The notes under the pieces were generated by a model. That model made no database searches. It was not told where the DNA came from and saw nothing but the letters and a program-made list of their open reading frames with translations. DNA of 64,000 nt from Chloracidobacterium sp. (GTDB lineage: Bacteria; Acidobacteriota; Blastocatellia; Pyrinomonadales; Pyrinomonadaceae): NCBI GenBank assembly GCA_016711345.1, contig JADJTD010000001.1, positions 1,674,001 through 1,738,000 of the forward strand, written 5' to 3'. The position numbers and the translations under genes were made by a program. Below, one piece after another: positions 46,538 to 55,489 of the stretch (its first letter is position 1; each line of letters starts with the position of its first letter).

Positions 46538-46600
46538 ACCGCCTGCGGTAGCGGGCGGTTTAAGCTATTAAATATTCAACCACCCGCTACCGCAGGTGGT
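46538..46600. repeat. 22-bp inverted repeat (REP-like hairpin)
   Basis: Arms at 46538-46559 and 46579-46600 pair over 22 bases with two mismatches, 19 bases apart. The core is CTACCGCAGG with ACC/GGT ends. The form matches dispersed REP palindromes that are mobilised by RAYT enzymes, a remnant of which is about 1.4 kb away. Could also act as a terminator for the SPFH gene, but no T run follows. Confidence 0.6.
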
Positions 46601-46605
46601 ACTGA

Positions 46606-47748
46606 CTAGGCTTCAGTTTTAGTTCCGCATTCGGGGCAGAATTTTGCTCCGGCGGCGAGTTCGAATTGGCAACCGGTGCACTTTGCTTTTTCTTGCGTTG
46701 AACCGCATTCTGAGCAGAATTTTGCACCCTCGCGAAGCTCGGCGGCGCATTTGACGCACGGCACTTTAGCAACTTCCATCTTGCCGCCGCAGTCAGAACA
46801 GAATTTCACACCGGCGGCGTTTGCCTTGCCGCATGACGGACACGGGATAGTTGCGGTTTGTCCGCCTCCGCCTTGTGGTCCGGCTCCAAAAGCCCCTGCC
46901 ATTTGGTTACCTACAGCAAAACCGGCTCCGAGACCTGCTCCAAGTCCCGCTCCGCCGCCTTCGTTCTGCGCTGCATCACGCAGGGCATCTGCGGCTTGAA
47001 ATTTCATGTATTGATCGACGTTGCCAATCGCACCCATTGATGCACGCTTGTCCATAGCGGCCTCGACCTCGGGCGGCAGGCTGACGTTCTCGACGTAGAA
47101 TTTAGTGACCTCAAGGCCGTAGCCCTTGAAGTCCTCATTTATCATGCCGCGAATTTTCTCGCCGATCTCTTTGTATTGAGCGGCAAGGTCGAGAGCAGGG
47201 ATCTTCAATTCACCGAGAGAGTCGGAAAACTCGGTGACGATAGCACGCTTTAGCTGGCCGTCGATGTCTTCGGTTTGAAAATGAGCGTTCGTGCCGGCGA
47301 TCTGTTTGATGAATTCGCTTGGATCAGAAATACGCAAACTGTAAGCACCAAACGCTCGCAGCCTGACGATGCCAAAATCAGCATCGCGGAGCATCACGGG
47401 ATTAGACGTGCCCCATTTCATATCGGTGAACTGCTTGGTGTTTACAAAATAGACCTCGGATTTGAAGGGCGAGTTAAAACCGTACTTCCACGCACCGAGC
47501 TTTGACAAAATAGGCGTGTTGCCGCCGTCGATCTCATATTTGCCGGGCGTAAAAACGTCTGCAACCTGTCCCTCAAAGACAAAAACTGCCGCCTGCGATT
47601 CGCGAACGATAAGCTGGGCACCGTTTTTTATCTCCTGTCCGGCAACCGGAAAACGATAAACCAGCGTGTCCTGCGATGCATCGAGCCACTCGATCACCTC
47701 GATAAATTGGTTCAATGCCGCTTCTTTAACCTTGTCTAATATGCTCAT
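46606..47748 (-). CDS. SPFH-domain protein with C-terminal zinc ribbons
   Basis: 380 residues; GGAG 8 bases ahead of the ATG. SPFH/band-7 core of the YdjI-like type at about 25-240, a Gly/Ala-rich segment (255-295), then three zinc ribbons: C-P-S-C/C-S-D-C, C-V-K-C/C-S-E-C and C-T-G-C/C-P-E-C. SPFH proteins form membrane-associated rings; the ribbons suggest binding to partners or nucleic acids. No nearby gene clarifies the role. Confidence 0.82.
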   Translation of the reverse strand: MSILDKVKEAALNQFIEVIEWLDASQDTLVYRFPVAGQEIKNGAQLIVRESQAAVFVFEGQVADVFTPGKYEIDGGNTPILSKLGAWKYGFNSPFKSEVYFVNTKQFTDMKWGTSNPVMLRDADFGIVRLRAFGAYSLRISDPSEFIKQIAGTNAHFQTEDIDGQLKRAIVTEFSDSLGELKIPALDLAAQYKEIGEKIRGMINEDFKGYGLEVTKFYVENVSLPPEVEAAMDKRASMGAIGNVDQYMKFQAADALRDAAQNEGGGAGLGAGLGAGFAVGNQMAGAFGAGPQGGGGQTATIPCPSCGKANAAGVKFCSDCGGKMEVAKVPCVKCAAELREGAKFCSECGSTQEKAKCTGCQFELAAGAKFCPECGTKTEA

Positions 47749-47822
47749 TTCAAAGTCTCCTTTCTCTAACTCTTAACGTTAAATTTTGACATAAAGTTGC
47801 CGGAATTGGAAGAAGGATGTTT

Positions 47823-48296
47823 TTATCGGTCAGCAACGGGCAAGAAACGTCGTCTAAACAGCCAAAGGGTAACAGTCATCACCAAACCGCCGGAAATATC
47901 GAGCAGCACATCCCAGATCGAACCGCTCCTTGACGCCTCGAAACTTTGGTTAAATTCGTCCAGCGAGGCGATAAGGGCAACTAAGATCAATGCGAACAGA
48001 AAGAGCTTTTCCCTAAGCAGGTGCAATGTCGAGACCGCAAACGCTCGAACGGCGAGAAAGGCGAGTACAGCATATTCAGTAAAATGAGCGGCCTTGCGCA
48101 CAAAAGCATGGACAGTTATACGCGTCTCCGGCAACATACCCGGAAAAAAGAAATCTAACAGCGGGCCGATAAAGCGTGAGGTTTGGCCAAATGAGCCTTC
48201 GGGACTTGAGAGATAAAATATAACGCCGATCCACAAAAAAAGCGGCGCGTAAAGAATGAGTGTTTTGCGAAGTTTAGTTATTTCCGAAAAGATCAT
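47823..48296 (-). CDS. VanZ-family membrane protein
   Basis: 157 residues from the ATG at 48296; an alternative ATG at 48332 lengthens the overlap with the upstream gene. Four membrane helices with the VanZ pattern: F-Y-L-S-S, the H-F-x-E-Y-A-V-L-A-F motif, and D-E-F-N-Q-S-F in the loop. VanZ proteins affect teicoplanin sensitivity in enterococci but are usually of unknown role. The start overlaps the DUF805 gene by 23 bases. Confidence 0.8.
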   Translation of the reverse strand: MIFSEITKLRKTLILYAPLFLWIGVIFYLSSPEGSFGQTSRFIGPLLDFFFPGMLPETRITVHAFVRKAAHFTEYAVLAFLAVRAFAVSTLHLLREKLFLFALILVALIASLDEFNQSFEASRSGSIWDVLLDISGGLVMTVTLWLFRRRFLPVADR

Positions 48297-48666
48297 ATTC
48301 GGAATGCGCCTTTGGGTCTTCTCCGTACTCATTTGCCCCTACATCTCCAGGCGTAAGGCCGAACACTAGTAGAGCAATCCCGCCAACGCAAGGTATGAGC
48401 GCTACAAGAATAAACCATCCGCTTTTGCCTGTATCATGAAGCCTTCTAACAGTAACGGCTAAACTGGGAACAAAGGTCGCCAATGCGTAAAGTATATACA
48501 CTGGACCATATCCAACATCCTCGATAGTGAGCCCCAAGACATTGTCAATAATCACCGCAACGACTACAAAAATTAGATTGAACAGAGCAAATATCCAGTA
48601 TTCCTTTCGTCGTGCCCGTCCGCTAAATACCGCATATTTCTTTAATACTCCAAGATACCAGTTCAT
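48274..48666 (-). CDS. DUF805 membrane protein
   Basis: 130 residues, four membrane helices. Begins W-Y-L-G-V-L-K-K-Y-A-V-F-S-G-R-A-R-R-K-E-Y-W, the standard DUF805 opening, and has V-R-R-L-H-D-T-G-K-S-G-W later. Function unknown in the family. Next upstream gene on this strand is atpG, 129 bases away. Confidence 0.85.
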   Translation of the reverse strand: MNWYLGVLKKYAVFSGRARRKEYWIFALFNLIFVVVAVIIDNVLGLTIEDVGYGPVYILYALATFVPSLAVTVRRLHDTGKSGWFILVALIPCVGGIALLVFGLTPGDVGANEYGEDPKAHSEYDLFGNN

Positions 48667-48795
48667 TCGGAAATGCCTCCCGCGTAGTTAGTTGAGTTGT
48701 GCTTATAAATAGAAAAAACAAACAGACCTTATATGAAATTATAAAAAATTTCAAATATGGTCTGTTTACGTTGATTAGTATTTGGATTCTCTGCC

Positions 48796-49671
48796 TTAGG
48801 CAGCCGCTGCGCCGCTGACGACCTCGATGATCTCTTTTGTGATCGCAGCCTGACGGATGCGGTTCATGTTGAGTGTGAGTGAATCGATAAGCTCGCCCGC
48901 ATTTTTCGATGCCGAATCCATTGCTGTCATTCGCGAACCCTGCTCAGATGCAACCGACTCGAGCATTCCTTTGTAGATCTGTATCTCGACCTGCTTTGGA
49001 AGCAGTTTTGCAAAGATCGTAGCAGCCGATTGCTCATAGATATACTCGGCCTCTACTCCCGTTTCAGATGTCTCTTGTGTTGCGGTACGCGGAATGGGAA
49101 GCAGTTGTTCGATAACAGGTTTTTGTGAGAGAACGGTCTTGAACTCGGTAAAAACAATAAATACCTTGTCGATCGTCGTGTCTTCAGTAAATGCTGTAAT
49201 GACTTTGTTCGCGATCGCAACAGCGTCAGCGTGAACGACTTGGCCCGAACCCGTCAACCCGACGTATTCTTCTGCAAACTTAACTTCGCGACGTTTGAAA
49301 AAATCGCGGCCTTTGCGGCCGACCGGGATCATCTCGGTTGACTTGTCGGAATTTTCTTTGAGGAACGCCTGTGTTGCCTTGATAACATTTGCGTTGAACG
49401 CACCCGCAAGGCCTTTGTCGGCGCTGACGAGAACGATCAAGTACCTATTATCACCGCGTTCGTCGAGCAGCGGATGCGAGATCTCACCCGCAACCTTTGC
49501 ACTCAATCCGCCGAGAACGTCGGACATTTTGTTTGCAAAAGGACGCGATGCTGTCACACGATCCTGCGCGCGCTTCAGCTTCGCCGCGGCGACCATTTTC
49601 ATCGCCTTGGTGATCTGTTGTGTATTTTTGACCGACTTAATCCGTCGGCGCATGTCTAATAGACTTGCCAT
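48796..49671 (-). CDS. atpG: ATP synthase F1 subunit gamma
   Basis: 291 residues. N-terminal M-A-S-L-L-D-M-R-R-R-I-K-S-V-K-N-T-Q-Q-I-T-K-A-M and C-terminal N-R-I-R-Q-A-A-I-T-K-E-I-I-E-V-V-S-G-A form the rotating coiled coil. It carries torque between Fo and the catalytic head. Last of the five atp genes here; atpD (beta) and atpC (epsilon) do not follow. Confidence 0.96.
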   Translation of the reverse strand: MASLLDMRRRIKSVKNTQQITKAMKMVAAAKLKRAQDRVTASRPFANKMSDVLGGLSAKVAGEISHPLLDERGDNRYLIVLVSADKGLAGAFNANVIKATQAFLKENSDKSTEMIPVGRKGRDFFKRREVKFAEEYVGLTGSGQVVHADAVAIANKVITAFTEDTTIDKVFIVFTEFKTVLSQKPVIEQLLPIPRTATQETSETGVEAEYIYEQSAATIFAKLLPKQVEIQIYKGMLESVASEQGSRMTAMDSASKNAGELIDSLTLNMNRIRQAAITKEIIEVVSGAAAA

Positions 49672-49677
49672 AAACTT

Positions 49678-51210
49678 TTACGCTTTCGCGGAGGCCGCAG
49701 TCGCCCAACGCGTCGCTTTGAAGTCCTCGACCGCTTCTTTCATCGCGGCTTTCAGGTCGTCGTCGATCGATTTCTTTTCACGGAGCGTGTTGAGTACGCC
49801 TGGATGAGCTTCTTCGATAAATTTGGTTAGTTCTTCCTCGAAACGCTTGAGGTCTGTGACCTCGACATCGTCGGCGTGGCCGTTGCTAACCGTCCAGATG
49901 ATAAGAACCTGCTCAAGAACGTCCATCGGCACGTACTGCGGCTGTTTGAGAATTTCGGTCAGGCGTTTTCCGCGTTCGAGTTGATCCTGCGTCGATTTGT
50001 CGAGGTCTGAGCCGAACTGTGCGAAAGCTGCCAATTCACGAAACTGTGCGAGGTCGATACGGAGCGTTCCGGCAACCTGCTTCATCGCCTTGATCTGTGC
50101 CGAGCCGCCTACACGCGAAACCGAGTTACCCACGTTGATAGCGGGACGCACGCCGGAGTTGAAAAGGTCGCTCTCAAGAAATATCTGTCCGTCGGTGATC
50201 GAGATCACGTTTGTCGGAATATATGCCGAAATATCGCCTGCTTGTGTCTCGATGATCGGCAAACTCGTCAGTGAACCGCCGCCCTGCTTGTCTGACATCT
50301 TGGCGGCACGTTCGAGCAAGCGTGAGTGCAAGTAGAAAACGTCGCCCGGATAAGCTTCGCGGCCCGGAGGACGTCTCAGAAGCAAAGAAATTTCGCGGTA
50401 TGCGGCAGCCTGCTTCGAAAGATCGTCATAGATCGTCAAGGCGTGGCGGCCATTGTCGCGGAAATATTCGCCCATCGCACATCCTGAATACGGAGCAAGA
50501 AATTGCATGGCCGCAGGATCGGAAGCCGAGGCGTTTACGATGATCGTGTAGTCCATCGCACCAAATTCTTCGAGCTTCTGGCGAACCTGAGCAACGGTCG
50601 AAGCCTTCTGACCGATAGCGACATAAACGCAGATCACGTCTTTGCCTTTCTGGTTGATGATCGTGTCGATAGCGACAGCAGTTTTACCCGTTTGGCGGTC
50701 GCCGATGATAAGTTCGCGCTGGCCGCGGCCAACGGGCACCATCGAGTCGATAGCCTTCAAACCAGTCTGCAGCGGCTCTTTCACCGGCTGACGGTCGATA
50801 ATACCAGGGGCGATGCGTTCAACCGGGAAGTATGTGTCAGTAACGATCTCACCTGCGTCGTCGATCGGATTGCCTAGAGCATCGACCACACGACCGATCA
50901 GAGCATCGCCGACAGGCACGCTCATGATGCGTTTTGTGCGCTTTGCTTCGTCGCCCTCTTTGATCTTTTGAAAATCACCAAAGAGCACGCAGCCGACCTT
51001 GTCTTCTTCAAGGTTGAGTGCGAGGCCGCGTACGCCGTGGTCAAATTCCAAAAGCTCGCCGGCCATGACCTTTTCGAGGCCATAAATTTCGGCAATACCG
51101 TCACCGACCTTGATGACCGTGCCAACTTCGTTGACCGTCATGCTGGCGTCAAAATTCTCGATCTGTGCTCTTATGATCTCGTTGATCTCGTTTGCTTTTA
51201 TTGCTTCCAT
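49678..51210 (-). CDS. atpA: ATP synthase F1 subunit alpha
   Basis: 510 residues from the ATG at 51210. P-loop G-D-R-Q-T-G-K-T-A, and the alpha signature [16 protein letters not shown]. Forms the non-catalytic part of the F1 hexamer. An in-frame earlier start exists at 51276 but lies in the hairpin region between atpH and atpA and codes for nonhomologous residues. Confidence 0.97.
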   Translation of the reverse strand: MEAIKANEINEIIRAQIENFDASMTVNEVGTVIKVGDGIAEIYGLEKVMAGELLEFDHGVRGLALNLEEDKVGCVLFGDFQKIKEGDEAKRTKRIMSVPVGDALIGRVVDALGNPIDDAGEIVTDTYFPVERIAPGIIDRQPVKEPLQTGLKAIDSMVPVGRGQRELIIGDRQTGKTAVAIDTIINQKGKDVICVYVAIGQKASTVAQVRQKLEEFGAMDYTIIVNASASDPAAMQFLAPYSGCAMGEYFRDNGRHALTIYDDLSKQAAAYREISLLLRRPPGREAYPGDVFYLHSRLLERAAKMSDKQGGGSLTSLPIIETQAGDISAYIPTNVISITDGQIFLESDLFNSGVRPAINVGNSVSRVGGSAQIKAMKQVAGTLRIDLAQFRELAAFAQFGSDLDKSTQDQLERGKRLTEILKQPQYVPMDVLEQVLIIWTVSNGHADDVEVTDLKRFEEELTKFIEEAHPGVLNTLREKKSIDDDLKAAMKEAVEDFKATRWATAASAKA

Positions 51211-51236
51211 GTTCGTTTTGTTATCAGTGATGAACG

Positions 51237-51273
51237 GTGAGTGGTGAGCGGTTTTTCTTCGCTCATCATTCAC
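51237..51273. promoter_or_regulatory. Hairpin between atpH and atpA
   Basis: Arms 51237-51250 and 51260-51273 pair over 14 bases with two G-T type mismatches and a 9-base loop. It lies 3 bases past the atpH stop and has no T run, so it may shape message stability between the two genes instead of ending transcription. Confidence 0.5.
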
Positions 51274-51275
51274 CA

Positions 51276-51818
51276 CTATCCATTGATCAATTGTTCCCTA
51301 AGATTCTCCAATTTCGTTTTTACCGATCCGTCATAAACGGTCGAGCCGATACGGGTAACGACGCCGCCTATTATCTCTTTGTCGATCGAATAATTGACGG
51401 TTACCTGTTTACCGGTAAGTTTTGCAAGATTTTTTTCAAATTCTATGCGTTCGCCCTCGGGCAACTCGCGGGCCGATATGATCTCAGCGGACACCAGGCC
51501 GCGTCGTTCGTCAAGCACATCTGAAAAGCGGCTGTTGATATCTGCAATATCGGTAAGGCGGCCATTTTGAAGCAGAACGCGTACAAAATTCGCGGTCGTC
51601 TGGCCGGGCTTTGTTTTTGAGATCAAACTCTCAAGCAGCTTTTCCTTATCCATGTGTGCGATGGTCGGATTGCTGAACACATTTCGGAGGTCCGCGTTGG
51701 TCGCAAACATATCGGCCCAAGCGGCGACCTCGGAACTCACGGTGTCCACACCTTGCGTTCCGGAAACCACATCGGCAAGTGCGACTGAATAGCGGCGGGC
51801 GATCGTTTCGGTACTCAT
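51276..51818 (-). CDS. atpH: ATP synthase F1 subunit delta
   Basis: 180 residues. [12 protein letters not shown] near the start and a C-terminal domain with [22 protein letters not shown] form the peripheral stalk cap. It starts 1 base after the atpF stop. Confidence 0.93.
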   Translation of the reverse strand: MSTETIARRYSVALADVVSGTQGVDTVSSEVAAWADMFATNADLRNVFSNPTIAHMDKEKLLESLISKTKPGQTTANFVRVLLQNGRLTDIADINSRFSDVLDERRGLVSAEIISARELPEGERIEFEKNLAKLTGKQVTVNYSIDKEIIGGVVTRIGSTVYDGSVKTKLENLREQLING

Positions 51819-51819
51819 A

Positions 51820-52389
51820 TTAGTTCAACCCTCCGATCTCGTTGATGCCGGCCCGGACCAAACGGGCGTCATTTTCGGTATCGATCATCGAACGCAATTT
51901 TTCTTCGGCAAGGCGAATGCTCTCTTCAGCCGAAAACCGTTTTAACTCAGCACGTGACTGGCCTGAGAGGCGTGCCAGCTCGGATTGCGATTGATGGCGG
52001 AGCCGTTCGATCTCGTTCTCTGTATTCTCGGCGATACGTTTCTTTTCAGCTTCGGACTCAGCTTTTGCTTTTTGCAGCACAGCTGCTTTTTCGGCTTCGA
52101 GTTGGCTAAGTTTCGCCTCTACCGATTTCAATTTCTCAAGAGCGGCCTGTTTTTCTGCTTCGGCCTTGATGATCTCGCCTCTGATCTCTTCCCGCTTTGC
52201 CTTAAATGCATTACTAAGAGGCATTTTGACCAAATAGATCATAATGGCCAAAAAGACACCGAGATTAATAAACTTCCAAAGCTCAAAGCCGGGGATATTA
52301 AAATACTCGTTGTAGAAATGCATAAATCCGCCGCCACTGCTGCTGCTGCCGGCAAGAAGAAATACAAAACCTGTGAAAAATGAAAGCAT
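51820..52389 (-). CDS. atpF: ATP synthase Fo subunit b
   Basis: 189 residues. Hydrophobic N-terminus, then a membrane helix at about 38-57, then a long Glu/Lys/Ala-rich coiled coil of the peripheral stalk. The first 22 residues (hydrophobic then Ser/Gly-rich) are unusual and the ATG at residue 23 could be the true start. Paired with a second b-type gene. Confidence 0.88.
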   Translation of the reverse strand: MLSFFTGFVFLLAGSSSSGGGFMHFYNEYFNIPGFELWKFINLGVFLAIMIYLVKMPLSNAFKAKREEIRGEIIKAEAEKQAALEKLKSVEAKLSQLEAEKAAVLQKAKAESEAEKKRIAENTENEIERLRHQSQSELARLSGQSRAELKRFSAEESIRLAEEKLRSMIDTENDARLVRAGINEIGGLN

Positions 52390-52393
52390 AAAC

Positions 52394-52843
52394 CTAACCC
52401 TTCAAAATACTAGCCGCTATCTTGTCGGCCATTTTTTCGGCATTCGAACCGATCTCGCTATGGGCCTGAGCAGTTTGTTTTTCGATCTCGGAGCGTCCAG
52501 CGTTAAACTTTTCCATGATCTCTGACTTTGCGGCATTCAATTTTTTGTCACGCATTGCCGCCGAAGCTTTTTGATCTTTTTCTATAAGCTCATAACCGGC
52601 AGAACGTGCATCGAGCATTTCTTTTGTATATTGAGACTCTTTGTTTCCGGCATTCTTTAATATCTCAACCGCCTCCAGCGAATGACCGCCTTTTTGCTTT
52701 TCACGCGCTTGCAGGATGTTGTTTATCGGGCGAAAAAGCGTACGGTTTAACAGCCATATCATGCCAAGTATCATGGCGATATGGATAAAAATCGTTCCGT
52801 CCGGAAAAAGCTGGATGGATTCGGCAAAGAGAAACAAATGCAT
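52394..52843 (-). CDS. atpF': ATP synthase Fo subunit b'
   Basis: 149 residues: short N-terminal part, one membrane helix at about 18-36 with M-I-W-L-L-N-R-T-L-F-R-P-I-N-N-I-L, and a charged helical stalk. This motif is typical of b' subunits. A b/b' heterodimer is known from photosynthetic bacteria and several other phyla. First gene of this five-gene set; the a and c genes are not upstream. Confidence 0.85.
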   Translation of the reverse strand: MHLFLFAESIQLFPDGTIFIHIAMILGMIWLLNRTLFRPINNILQAREKQKGGHSLEAVEILKNAGNKESQYTKEMLDARSAGYELIEKDQKASAAMRDKKLNAAKSEIMEKFNAGRSEIEKQTAQAHSEIGSNAEKMADKIAASILKG

Positions 52844-53014
52844 AGTCGTCTAATATCCGCCAACTGCGGCCGAATTGAGCGAGAGGCGCCCTATTCTCAA
52901 AAGAGTTAAGGGTAACACGCGGGCGTTTTTAGGGTCAAGGAAGCTTCGCTTGCTGTCGCGAAAATTGTCAGGTTTTTAAATTCCTGCCTATATGCTAAGG
53001 TTTTCATAGTCCTT

Positions 53015-53962
53015 ATGCCCGTAAGCCCCAAAAAAGCAAAGGTCCGAGCATCTCGAAACCGCACAATTGAAGTAGCCGGGAACGAAGTGACAGGCCTAAA
53101 AAAGCAGCTTATTTTCGCCGATAAAGCCGATGATCTGTCATCGGTGCGCAATTTGGTCATATGCGGTGACGCCTTTGAGGTGCTGGACCGGCTGTCAGAT
53201 GCAAGTTTTGATCTGCTCTTCGCCGATCCGCCTTATAATCTGACAAAAGCGTTTGGAAAAGAGAAATTTCGTGAAAGATCCATATCCGACTACGAAAAAT
53301 GGCTGGATAAATGGCTATCGCTGTGTCTGCCGCTGTTAAAGCCGACCGCCTCGATATATATATGCGGCGATTGGCGCTCTGGTTCAGCCATTCAAAAGGT
53401 AGGTTCGAAGTATCTTAAACTTCAAAATCGCATCACTTGGGAGCGCGAAAAAGGACGCGGAGCTAAAGCAAACTGGAAGAATGCCGCTGAAGATATTTGG
53501 TTCTTTACGGTTTCCGACAGTTTCACCTTCAATCTCGATGCGGTTAAGGTCCGGCGCAAGGTGCTTGCTCCTTACAAAGAAAAAGGTCAACCAAAAGATT
53601 GGGAACTGTCGGAGCACGGCAACTATCGCGACACGCATCCGTCAAATATCTGGACGGACATCAGCGTACCTTTCTGGTCAATGCCTGAGAACACCGATCA
53701 TCCGACACAGAAGCCTGAAAAGCTCCTTGCGAAGATCATTCTCGCCAGCACAAACGCGAACGACCTGATCCTTGACCCGTTTGCCGGTTCGGGAACGACG
53801 GCGGTCACTGCTAAAAAACTCGGACGTGATTTTGTTGCGATCGAGTCCGACGAGCAGTATTGTCTGCTCGCCCAGAAACGCCTTGAGGCAGCAGAATCCG
53901 ATAAGTCGATCCAGGGCTTTTCGGACGGTGTGTTTTGGGAACGAAACTCTGGAAAGAAATAG
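53015..53962 (+). CDS. Orphan site-specific DNA methyltransferase (beta class)
   Basis: 315 residues. The catalytic motif D71-P-P-Y precedes the AdoMet motif D-P-F-A-G-S-G-T-T at about 250-258, which is the beta-class order (N6-adenine or N4-cytosine). Specific blocks are I-Y-I-C-G-D-W-R-S-G, W-E-R-E-K-G-R-G-A-K and P-E-N-T-D-H-P-T-Q-K-P. No restriction endonuclease gene is adjacent, so it is probably an epigenetic or protective orphan. Target base and site cannot be read from the sequence. Confidence 0.88.
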   Translation: MPVSPKKAKVRASRNRTIEVAGNEVTGLKKQLIFADKADDLSSVRNLVICGDAFEVLDRLSDASFDLLFADPPYNLTKAFGKEKFRERSISDYEKWLDKWLSLCLPLLKPTASIYICGDWRSGSAIQKVGSKYLKLQNRITWEREKGRGAKANWKNAAEDIWFFTVSDSFTFNLDAVKVRRKVLAPYKEKGQPKDWELSEHGNYRDTHPSNIWTDISVPFWSMPENTDHPTQKPEKLLAKIILASTNANDLILDPFAGSGTTAVTAKKLGRDFVAIESDEQYCLLAQKRLEAAESDKSIQGFSDGVFWERNSGKK

Positions 53963-53968
53963 CCGCAA

Positions 53969-54008
53969 CCTTTCTATTCTTTGTGTCCTTTGTGTCTCTG
54001 TGGTGAAA
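53969..54008. repeat. Dispersed CTTTGTGTC-type intergenic repeat
   Basis: The stretch contains CTTTGTGTCCTTTGTGTCTC followed by TGTGGTGAAA, a repeat form common between genes of many bacteria and similar in style to the CGCAAAG repeat at 22273-22390. It separates the methyltransferase from xthA. Confidence 0.55.
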
Positions 54009-54015
54009 TCATTTT

Positions 54016-54786
54016 ATGAAGATCGCGACCTGGAACGTTAATTCCATCAATGTCCGAATGCCGCAATTACTTGACTGGTTAAAGTCAGCCGAACCGGATG
54101 TTGCCTGCTTGCAGGAAACAAAGACCGTTGACGACAAATTTCCCGAGGCAGAATTAAAGGCTGCTGGTTATGAGTCGGTTTTCATGGGCCAAAAATCATA
54201 TAACGGCGTCGCGATCATTTCTAAGCTCCCTATCACTGACACACAAAAGAATTTCCTCGATGACGATGACGAATCGCCAAAACGCCTGATCGCCGCGACC
54301 GTTAACGGTATTCGAATAGTCAACACATACGTGCCTAACGGCAGCGAGTTGTGGAGCGATAAATTCAAATTCAAGCTCGACTGGCTGCAGCGTCTTAGAA
54401 AGATGTTTGACGAGACCTGTGACGAACAAAAGGATGTGCTTCTATGCGGTGATTTTAACGTCGCTCTAACCGATCTTGATGTTTGGAACCCGGAGGCAAT
54501 GACCGGCAAGCTTCATTTCTCAAAACCCGAGCGGGCAGCAATTACCAACGTAAAACAATGGGGCTTTACCGATCTGTTTCGCGAGAAGAATGGCGATGTC
54601 CGCGAATACTCATGGTGGGACTATCGCGCAGGAGCATGGCAAAAAAATCATGGCTTGCGGATCGATCATATCTGGACATCACCATCGCTTACCGCCAAGG
54701 CGACAAATTGTTGGATCGACAGATCGACTCGCGCACTTACGCTGCCAAGTGATCATGCACCTGTTTTAGCGGAGTTCGGTCTCTAA
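54016..54786 (+). CDS. xthA: Exodeoxyribonuclease III, copy 1
   Basis: 256 residues. M-K-I-A-T-W-N-V-N-S-I-N-V-R start, L-Q-E-T-K (catalytic Glu), Y-V-P-N-G, G-D-F-N-V-A and the final S-D-H-A-P-V. AP endonuclease and 3'-exonuclease for base excision repair. A paralogue lies 704 bases downstream. Confidence 0.95.
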   Translation: MKIATWNVNSINVRMPQLLDWLKSAEPDVACLQETKTVDDKFPEAELKAAGYESVFMGQKSYNGVAIISKLPITDTQKNFLDDDDESPKRLIAATVNGIRIVNTYVPNGSELWSDKFKFKLDWLQRLRKMFDETCDEQKDVLLCGDFNVALTDLDVWNPEAMTGKLHFSKPERAAITNVKQWGFTDLFREKNGDVREYSWWDYRAGAWQKNHGLRIDHIWTSPSLTAKATNCWIDRSTRALTLPSDHAPVLAEFGL

Positions 54787-54792
54787 CTTTTG

Positions 54793-55488
54793 ATGATGAG
54801 TGCATTCAACAGCTCGATCCTCATAGACGTTTTCCGCACTTCCGGAAAACTATTGACATTTCAATTGTCCAAAGAAGAGTATGAGCAACTTGGTTTGCGT
54901 CATTTGGTATTTGGGCTTGCCTGCACTTTGGTAGTCGGCATTGGGCGTTGGTGGGATGACCCCGGCGCCAATTTACTACAGCATCTTGGCCTTGGCTCGG
55001 TCATCTACATCTTTGTACTTACAGGCATTTTGTTGTTTATCGCCGCGCCGCTTAATCCCGAGAACTGGACATATAAACCTGTTCTCACTTTTGTATCTTT
55101 AACTTCGCCACCGGCGTTATTATACGCAATTCCGGTTGAGCGTTTTGCGGACCTTAGTATTGCTCGTTCACTAAATGTCTGGTTCCTTGCCATCGTCGCT
55201 ACGTGGCGATTAGCATTGCTTTTGTTTTACTTCAAGCAGGCGGCTGGTCTCTCAATCTTTGCGAGCATCGTAGTAACTCTTTTGCCAGTCATTGCAATAG
55301 TCACGACCTTAACGGCCTTGAATCTCGAACGAGCTGTGTTCGACATTATGGGAGGGTTACGTGAGTCGGGCACGTCAAATGATGAAGCGTATGGCGTACT
55401 TTTCGGCCTTACGTTTTTCTCGATGTTATTGCTGGTTCCAACCTTTATCTGTTATTTGGGATTAATTTTCTTCCGTCGAGATCGTTAG
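54793..55488 (+). CDS. Hypothetical multi-pass membrane protein
   Basis: 231 residues from the ATG at 54793; ATG at 54796 and TTG at 54790 are also in frame. About five membrane helices. The layout slightly recalls YIP1-type proteins, but I cannot assign a family. It is sandwiched between the two xthA copies with 6 bases before and 1 after it, so all three are probably co-transcribed. Confidence 0.65.
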   Translation: MMSAFNSSILIDVFRTSGKLLTFQLSKEEYEQLGLRHLVFGLACTLVVGIGRWWDDPGANLLQHLGLGSVIYIFVLTGILLFIAAPLNPENWTYKPVLTFVSLTSPPALLYAIPVERFADLSIARSLNVWFLAIVATWRLALLLFYFKQAAGLSIFASIVVTLLPVIAIVTTLTALNLERAVFDIMGGLRESGTSNDEAYGVLFGLTFFSMLLLVPTFICYLGLIFFRRDR

Positions 55489-55489
55489 T

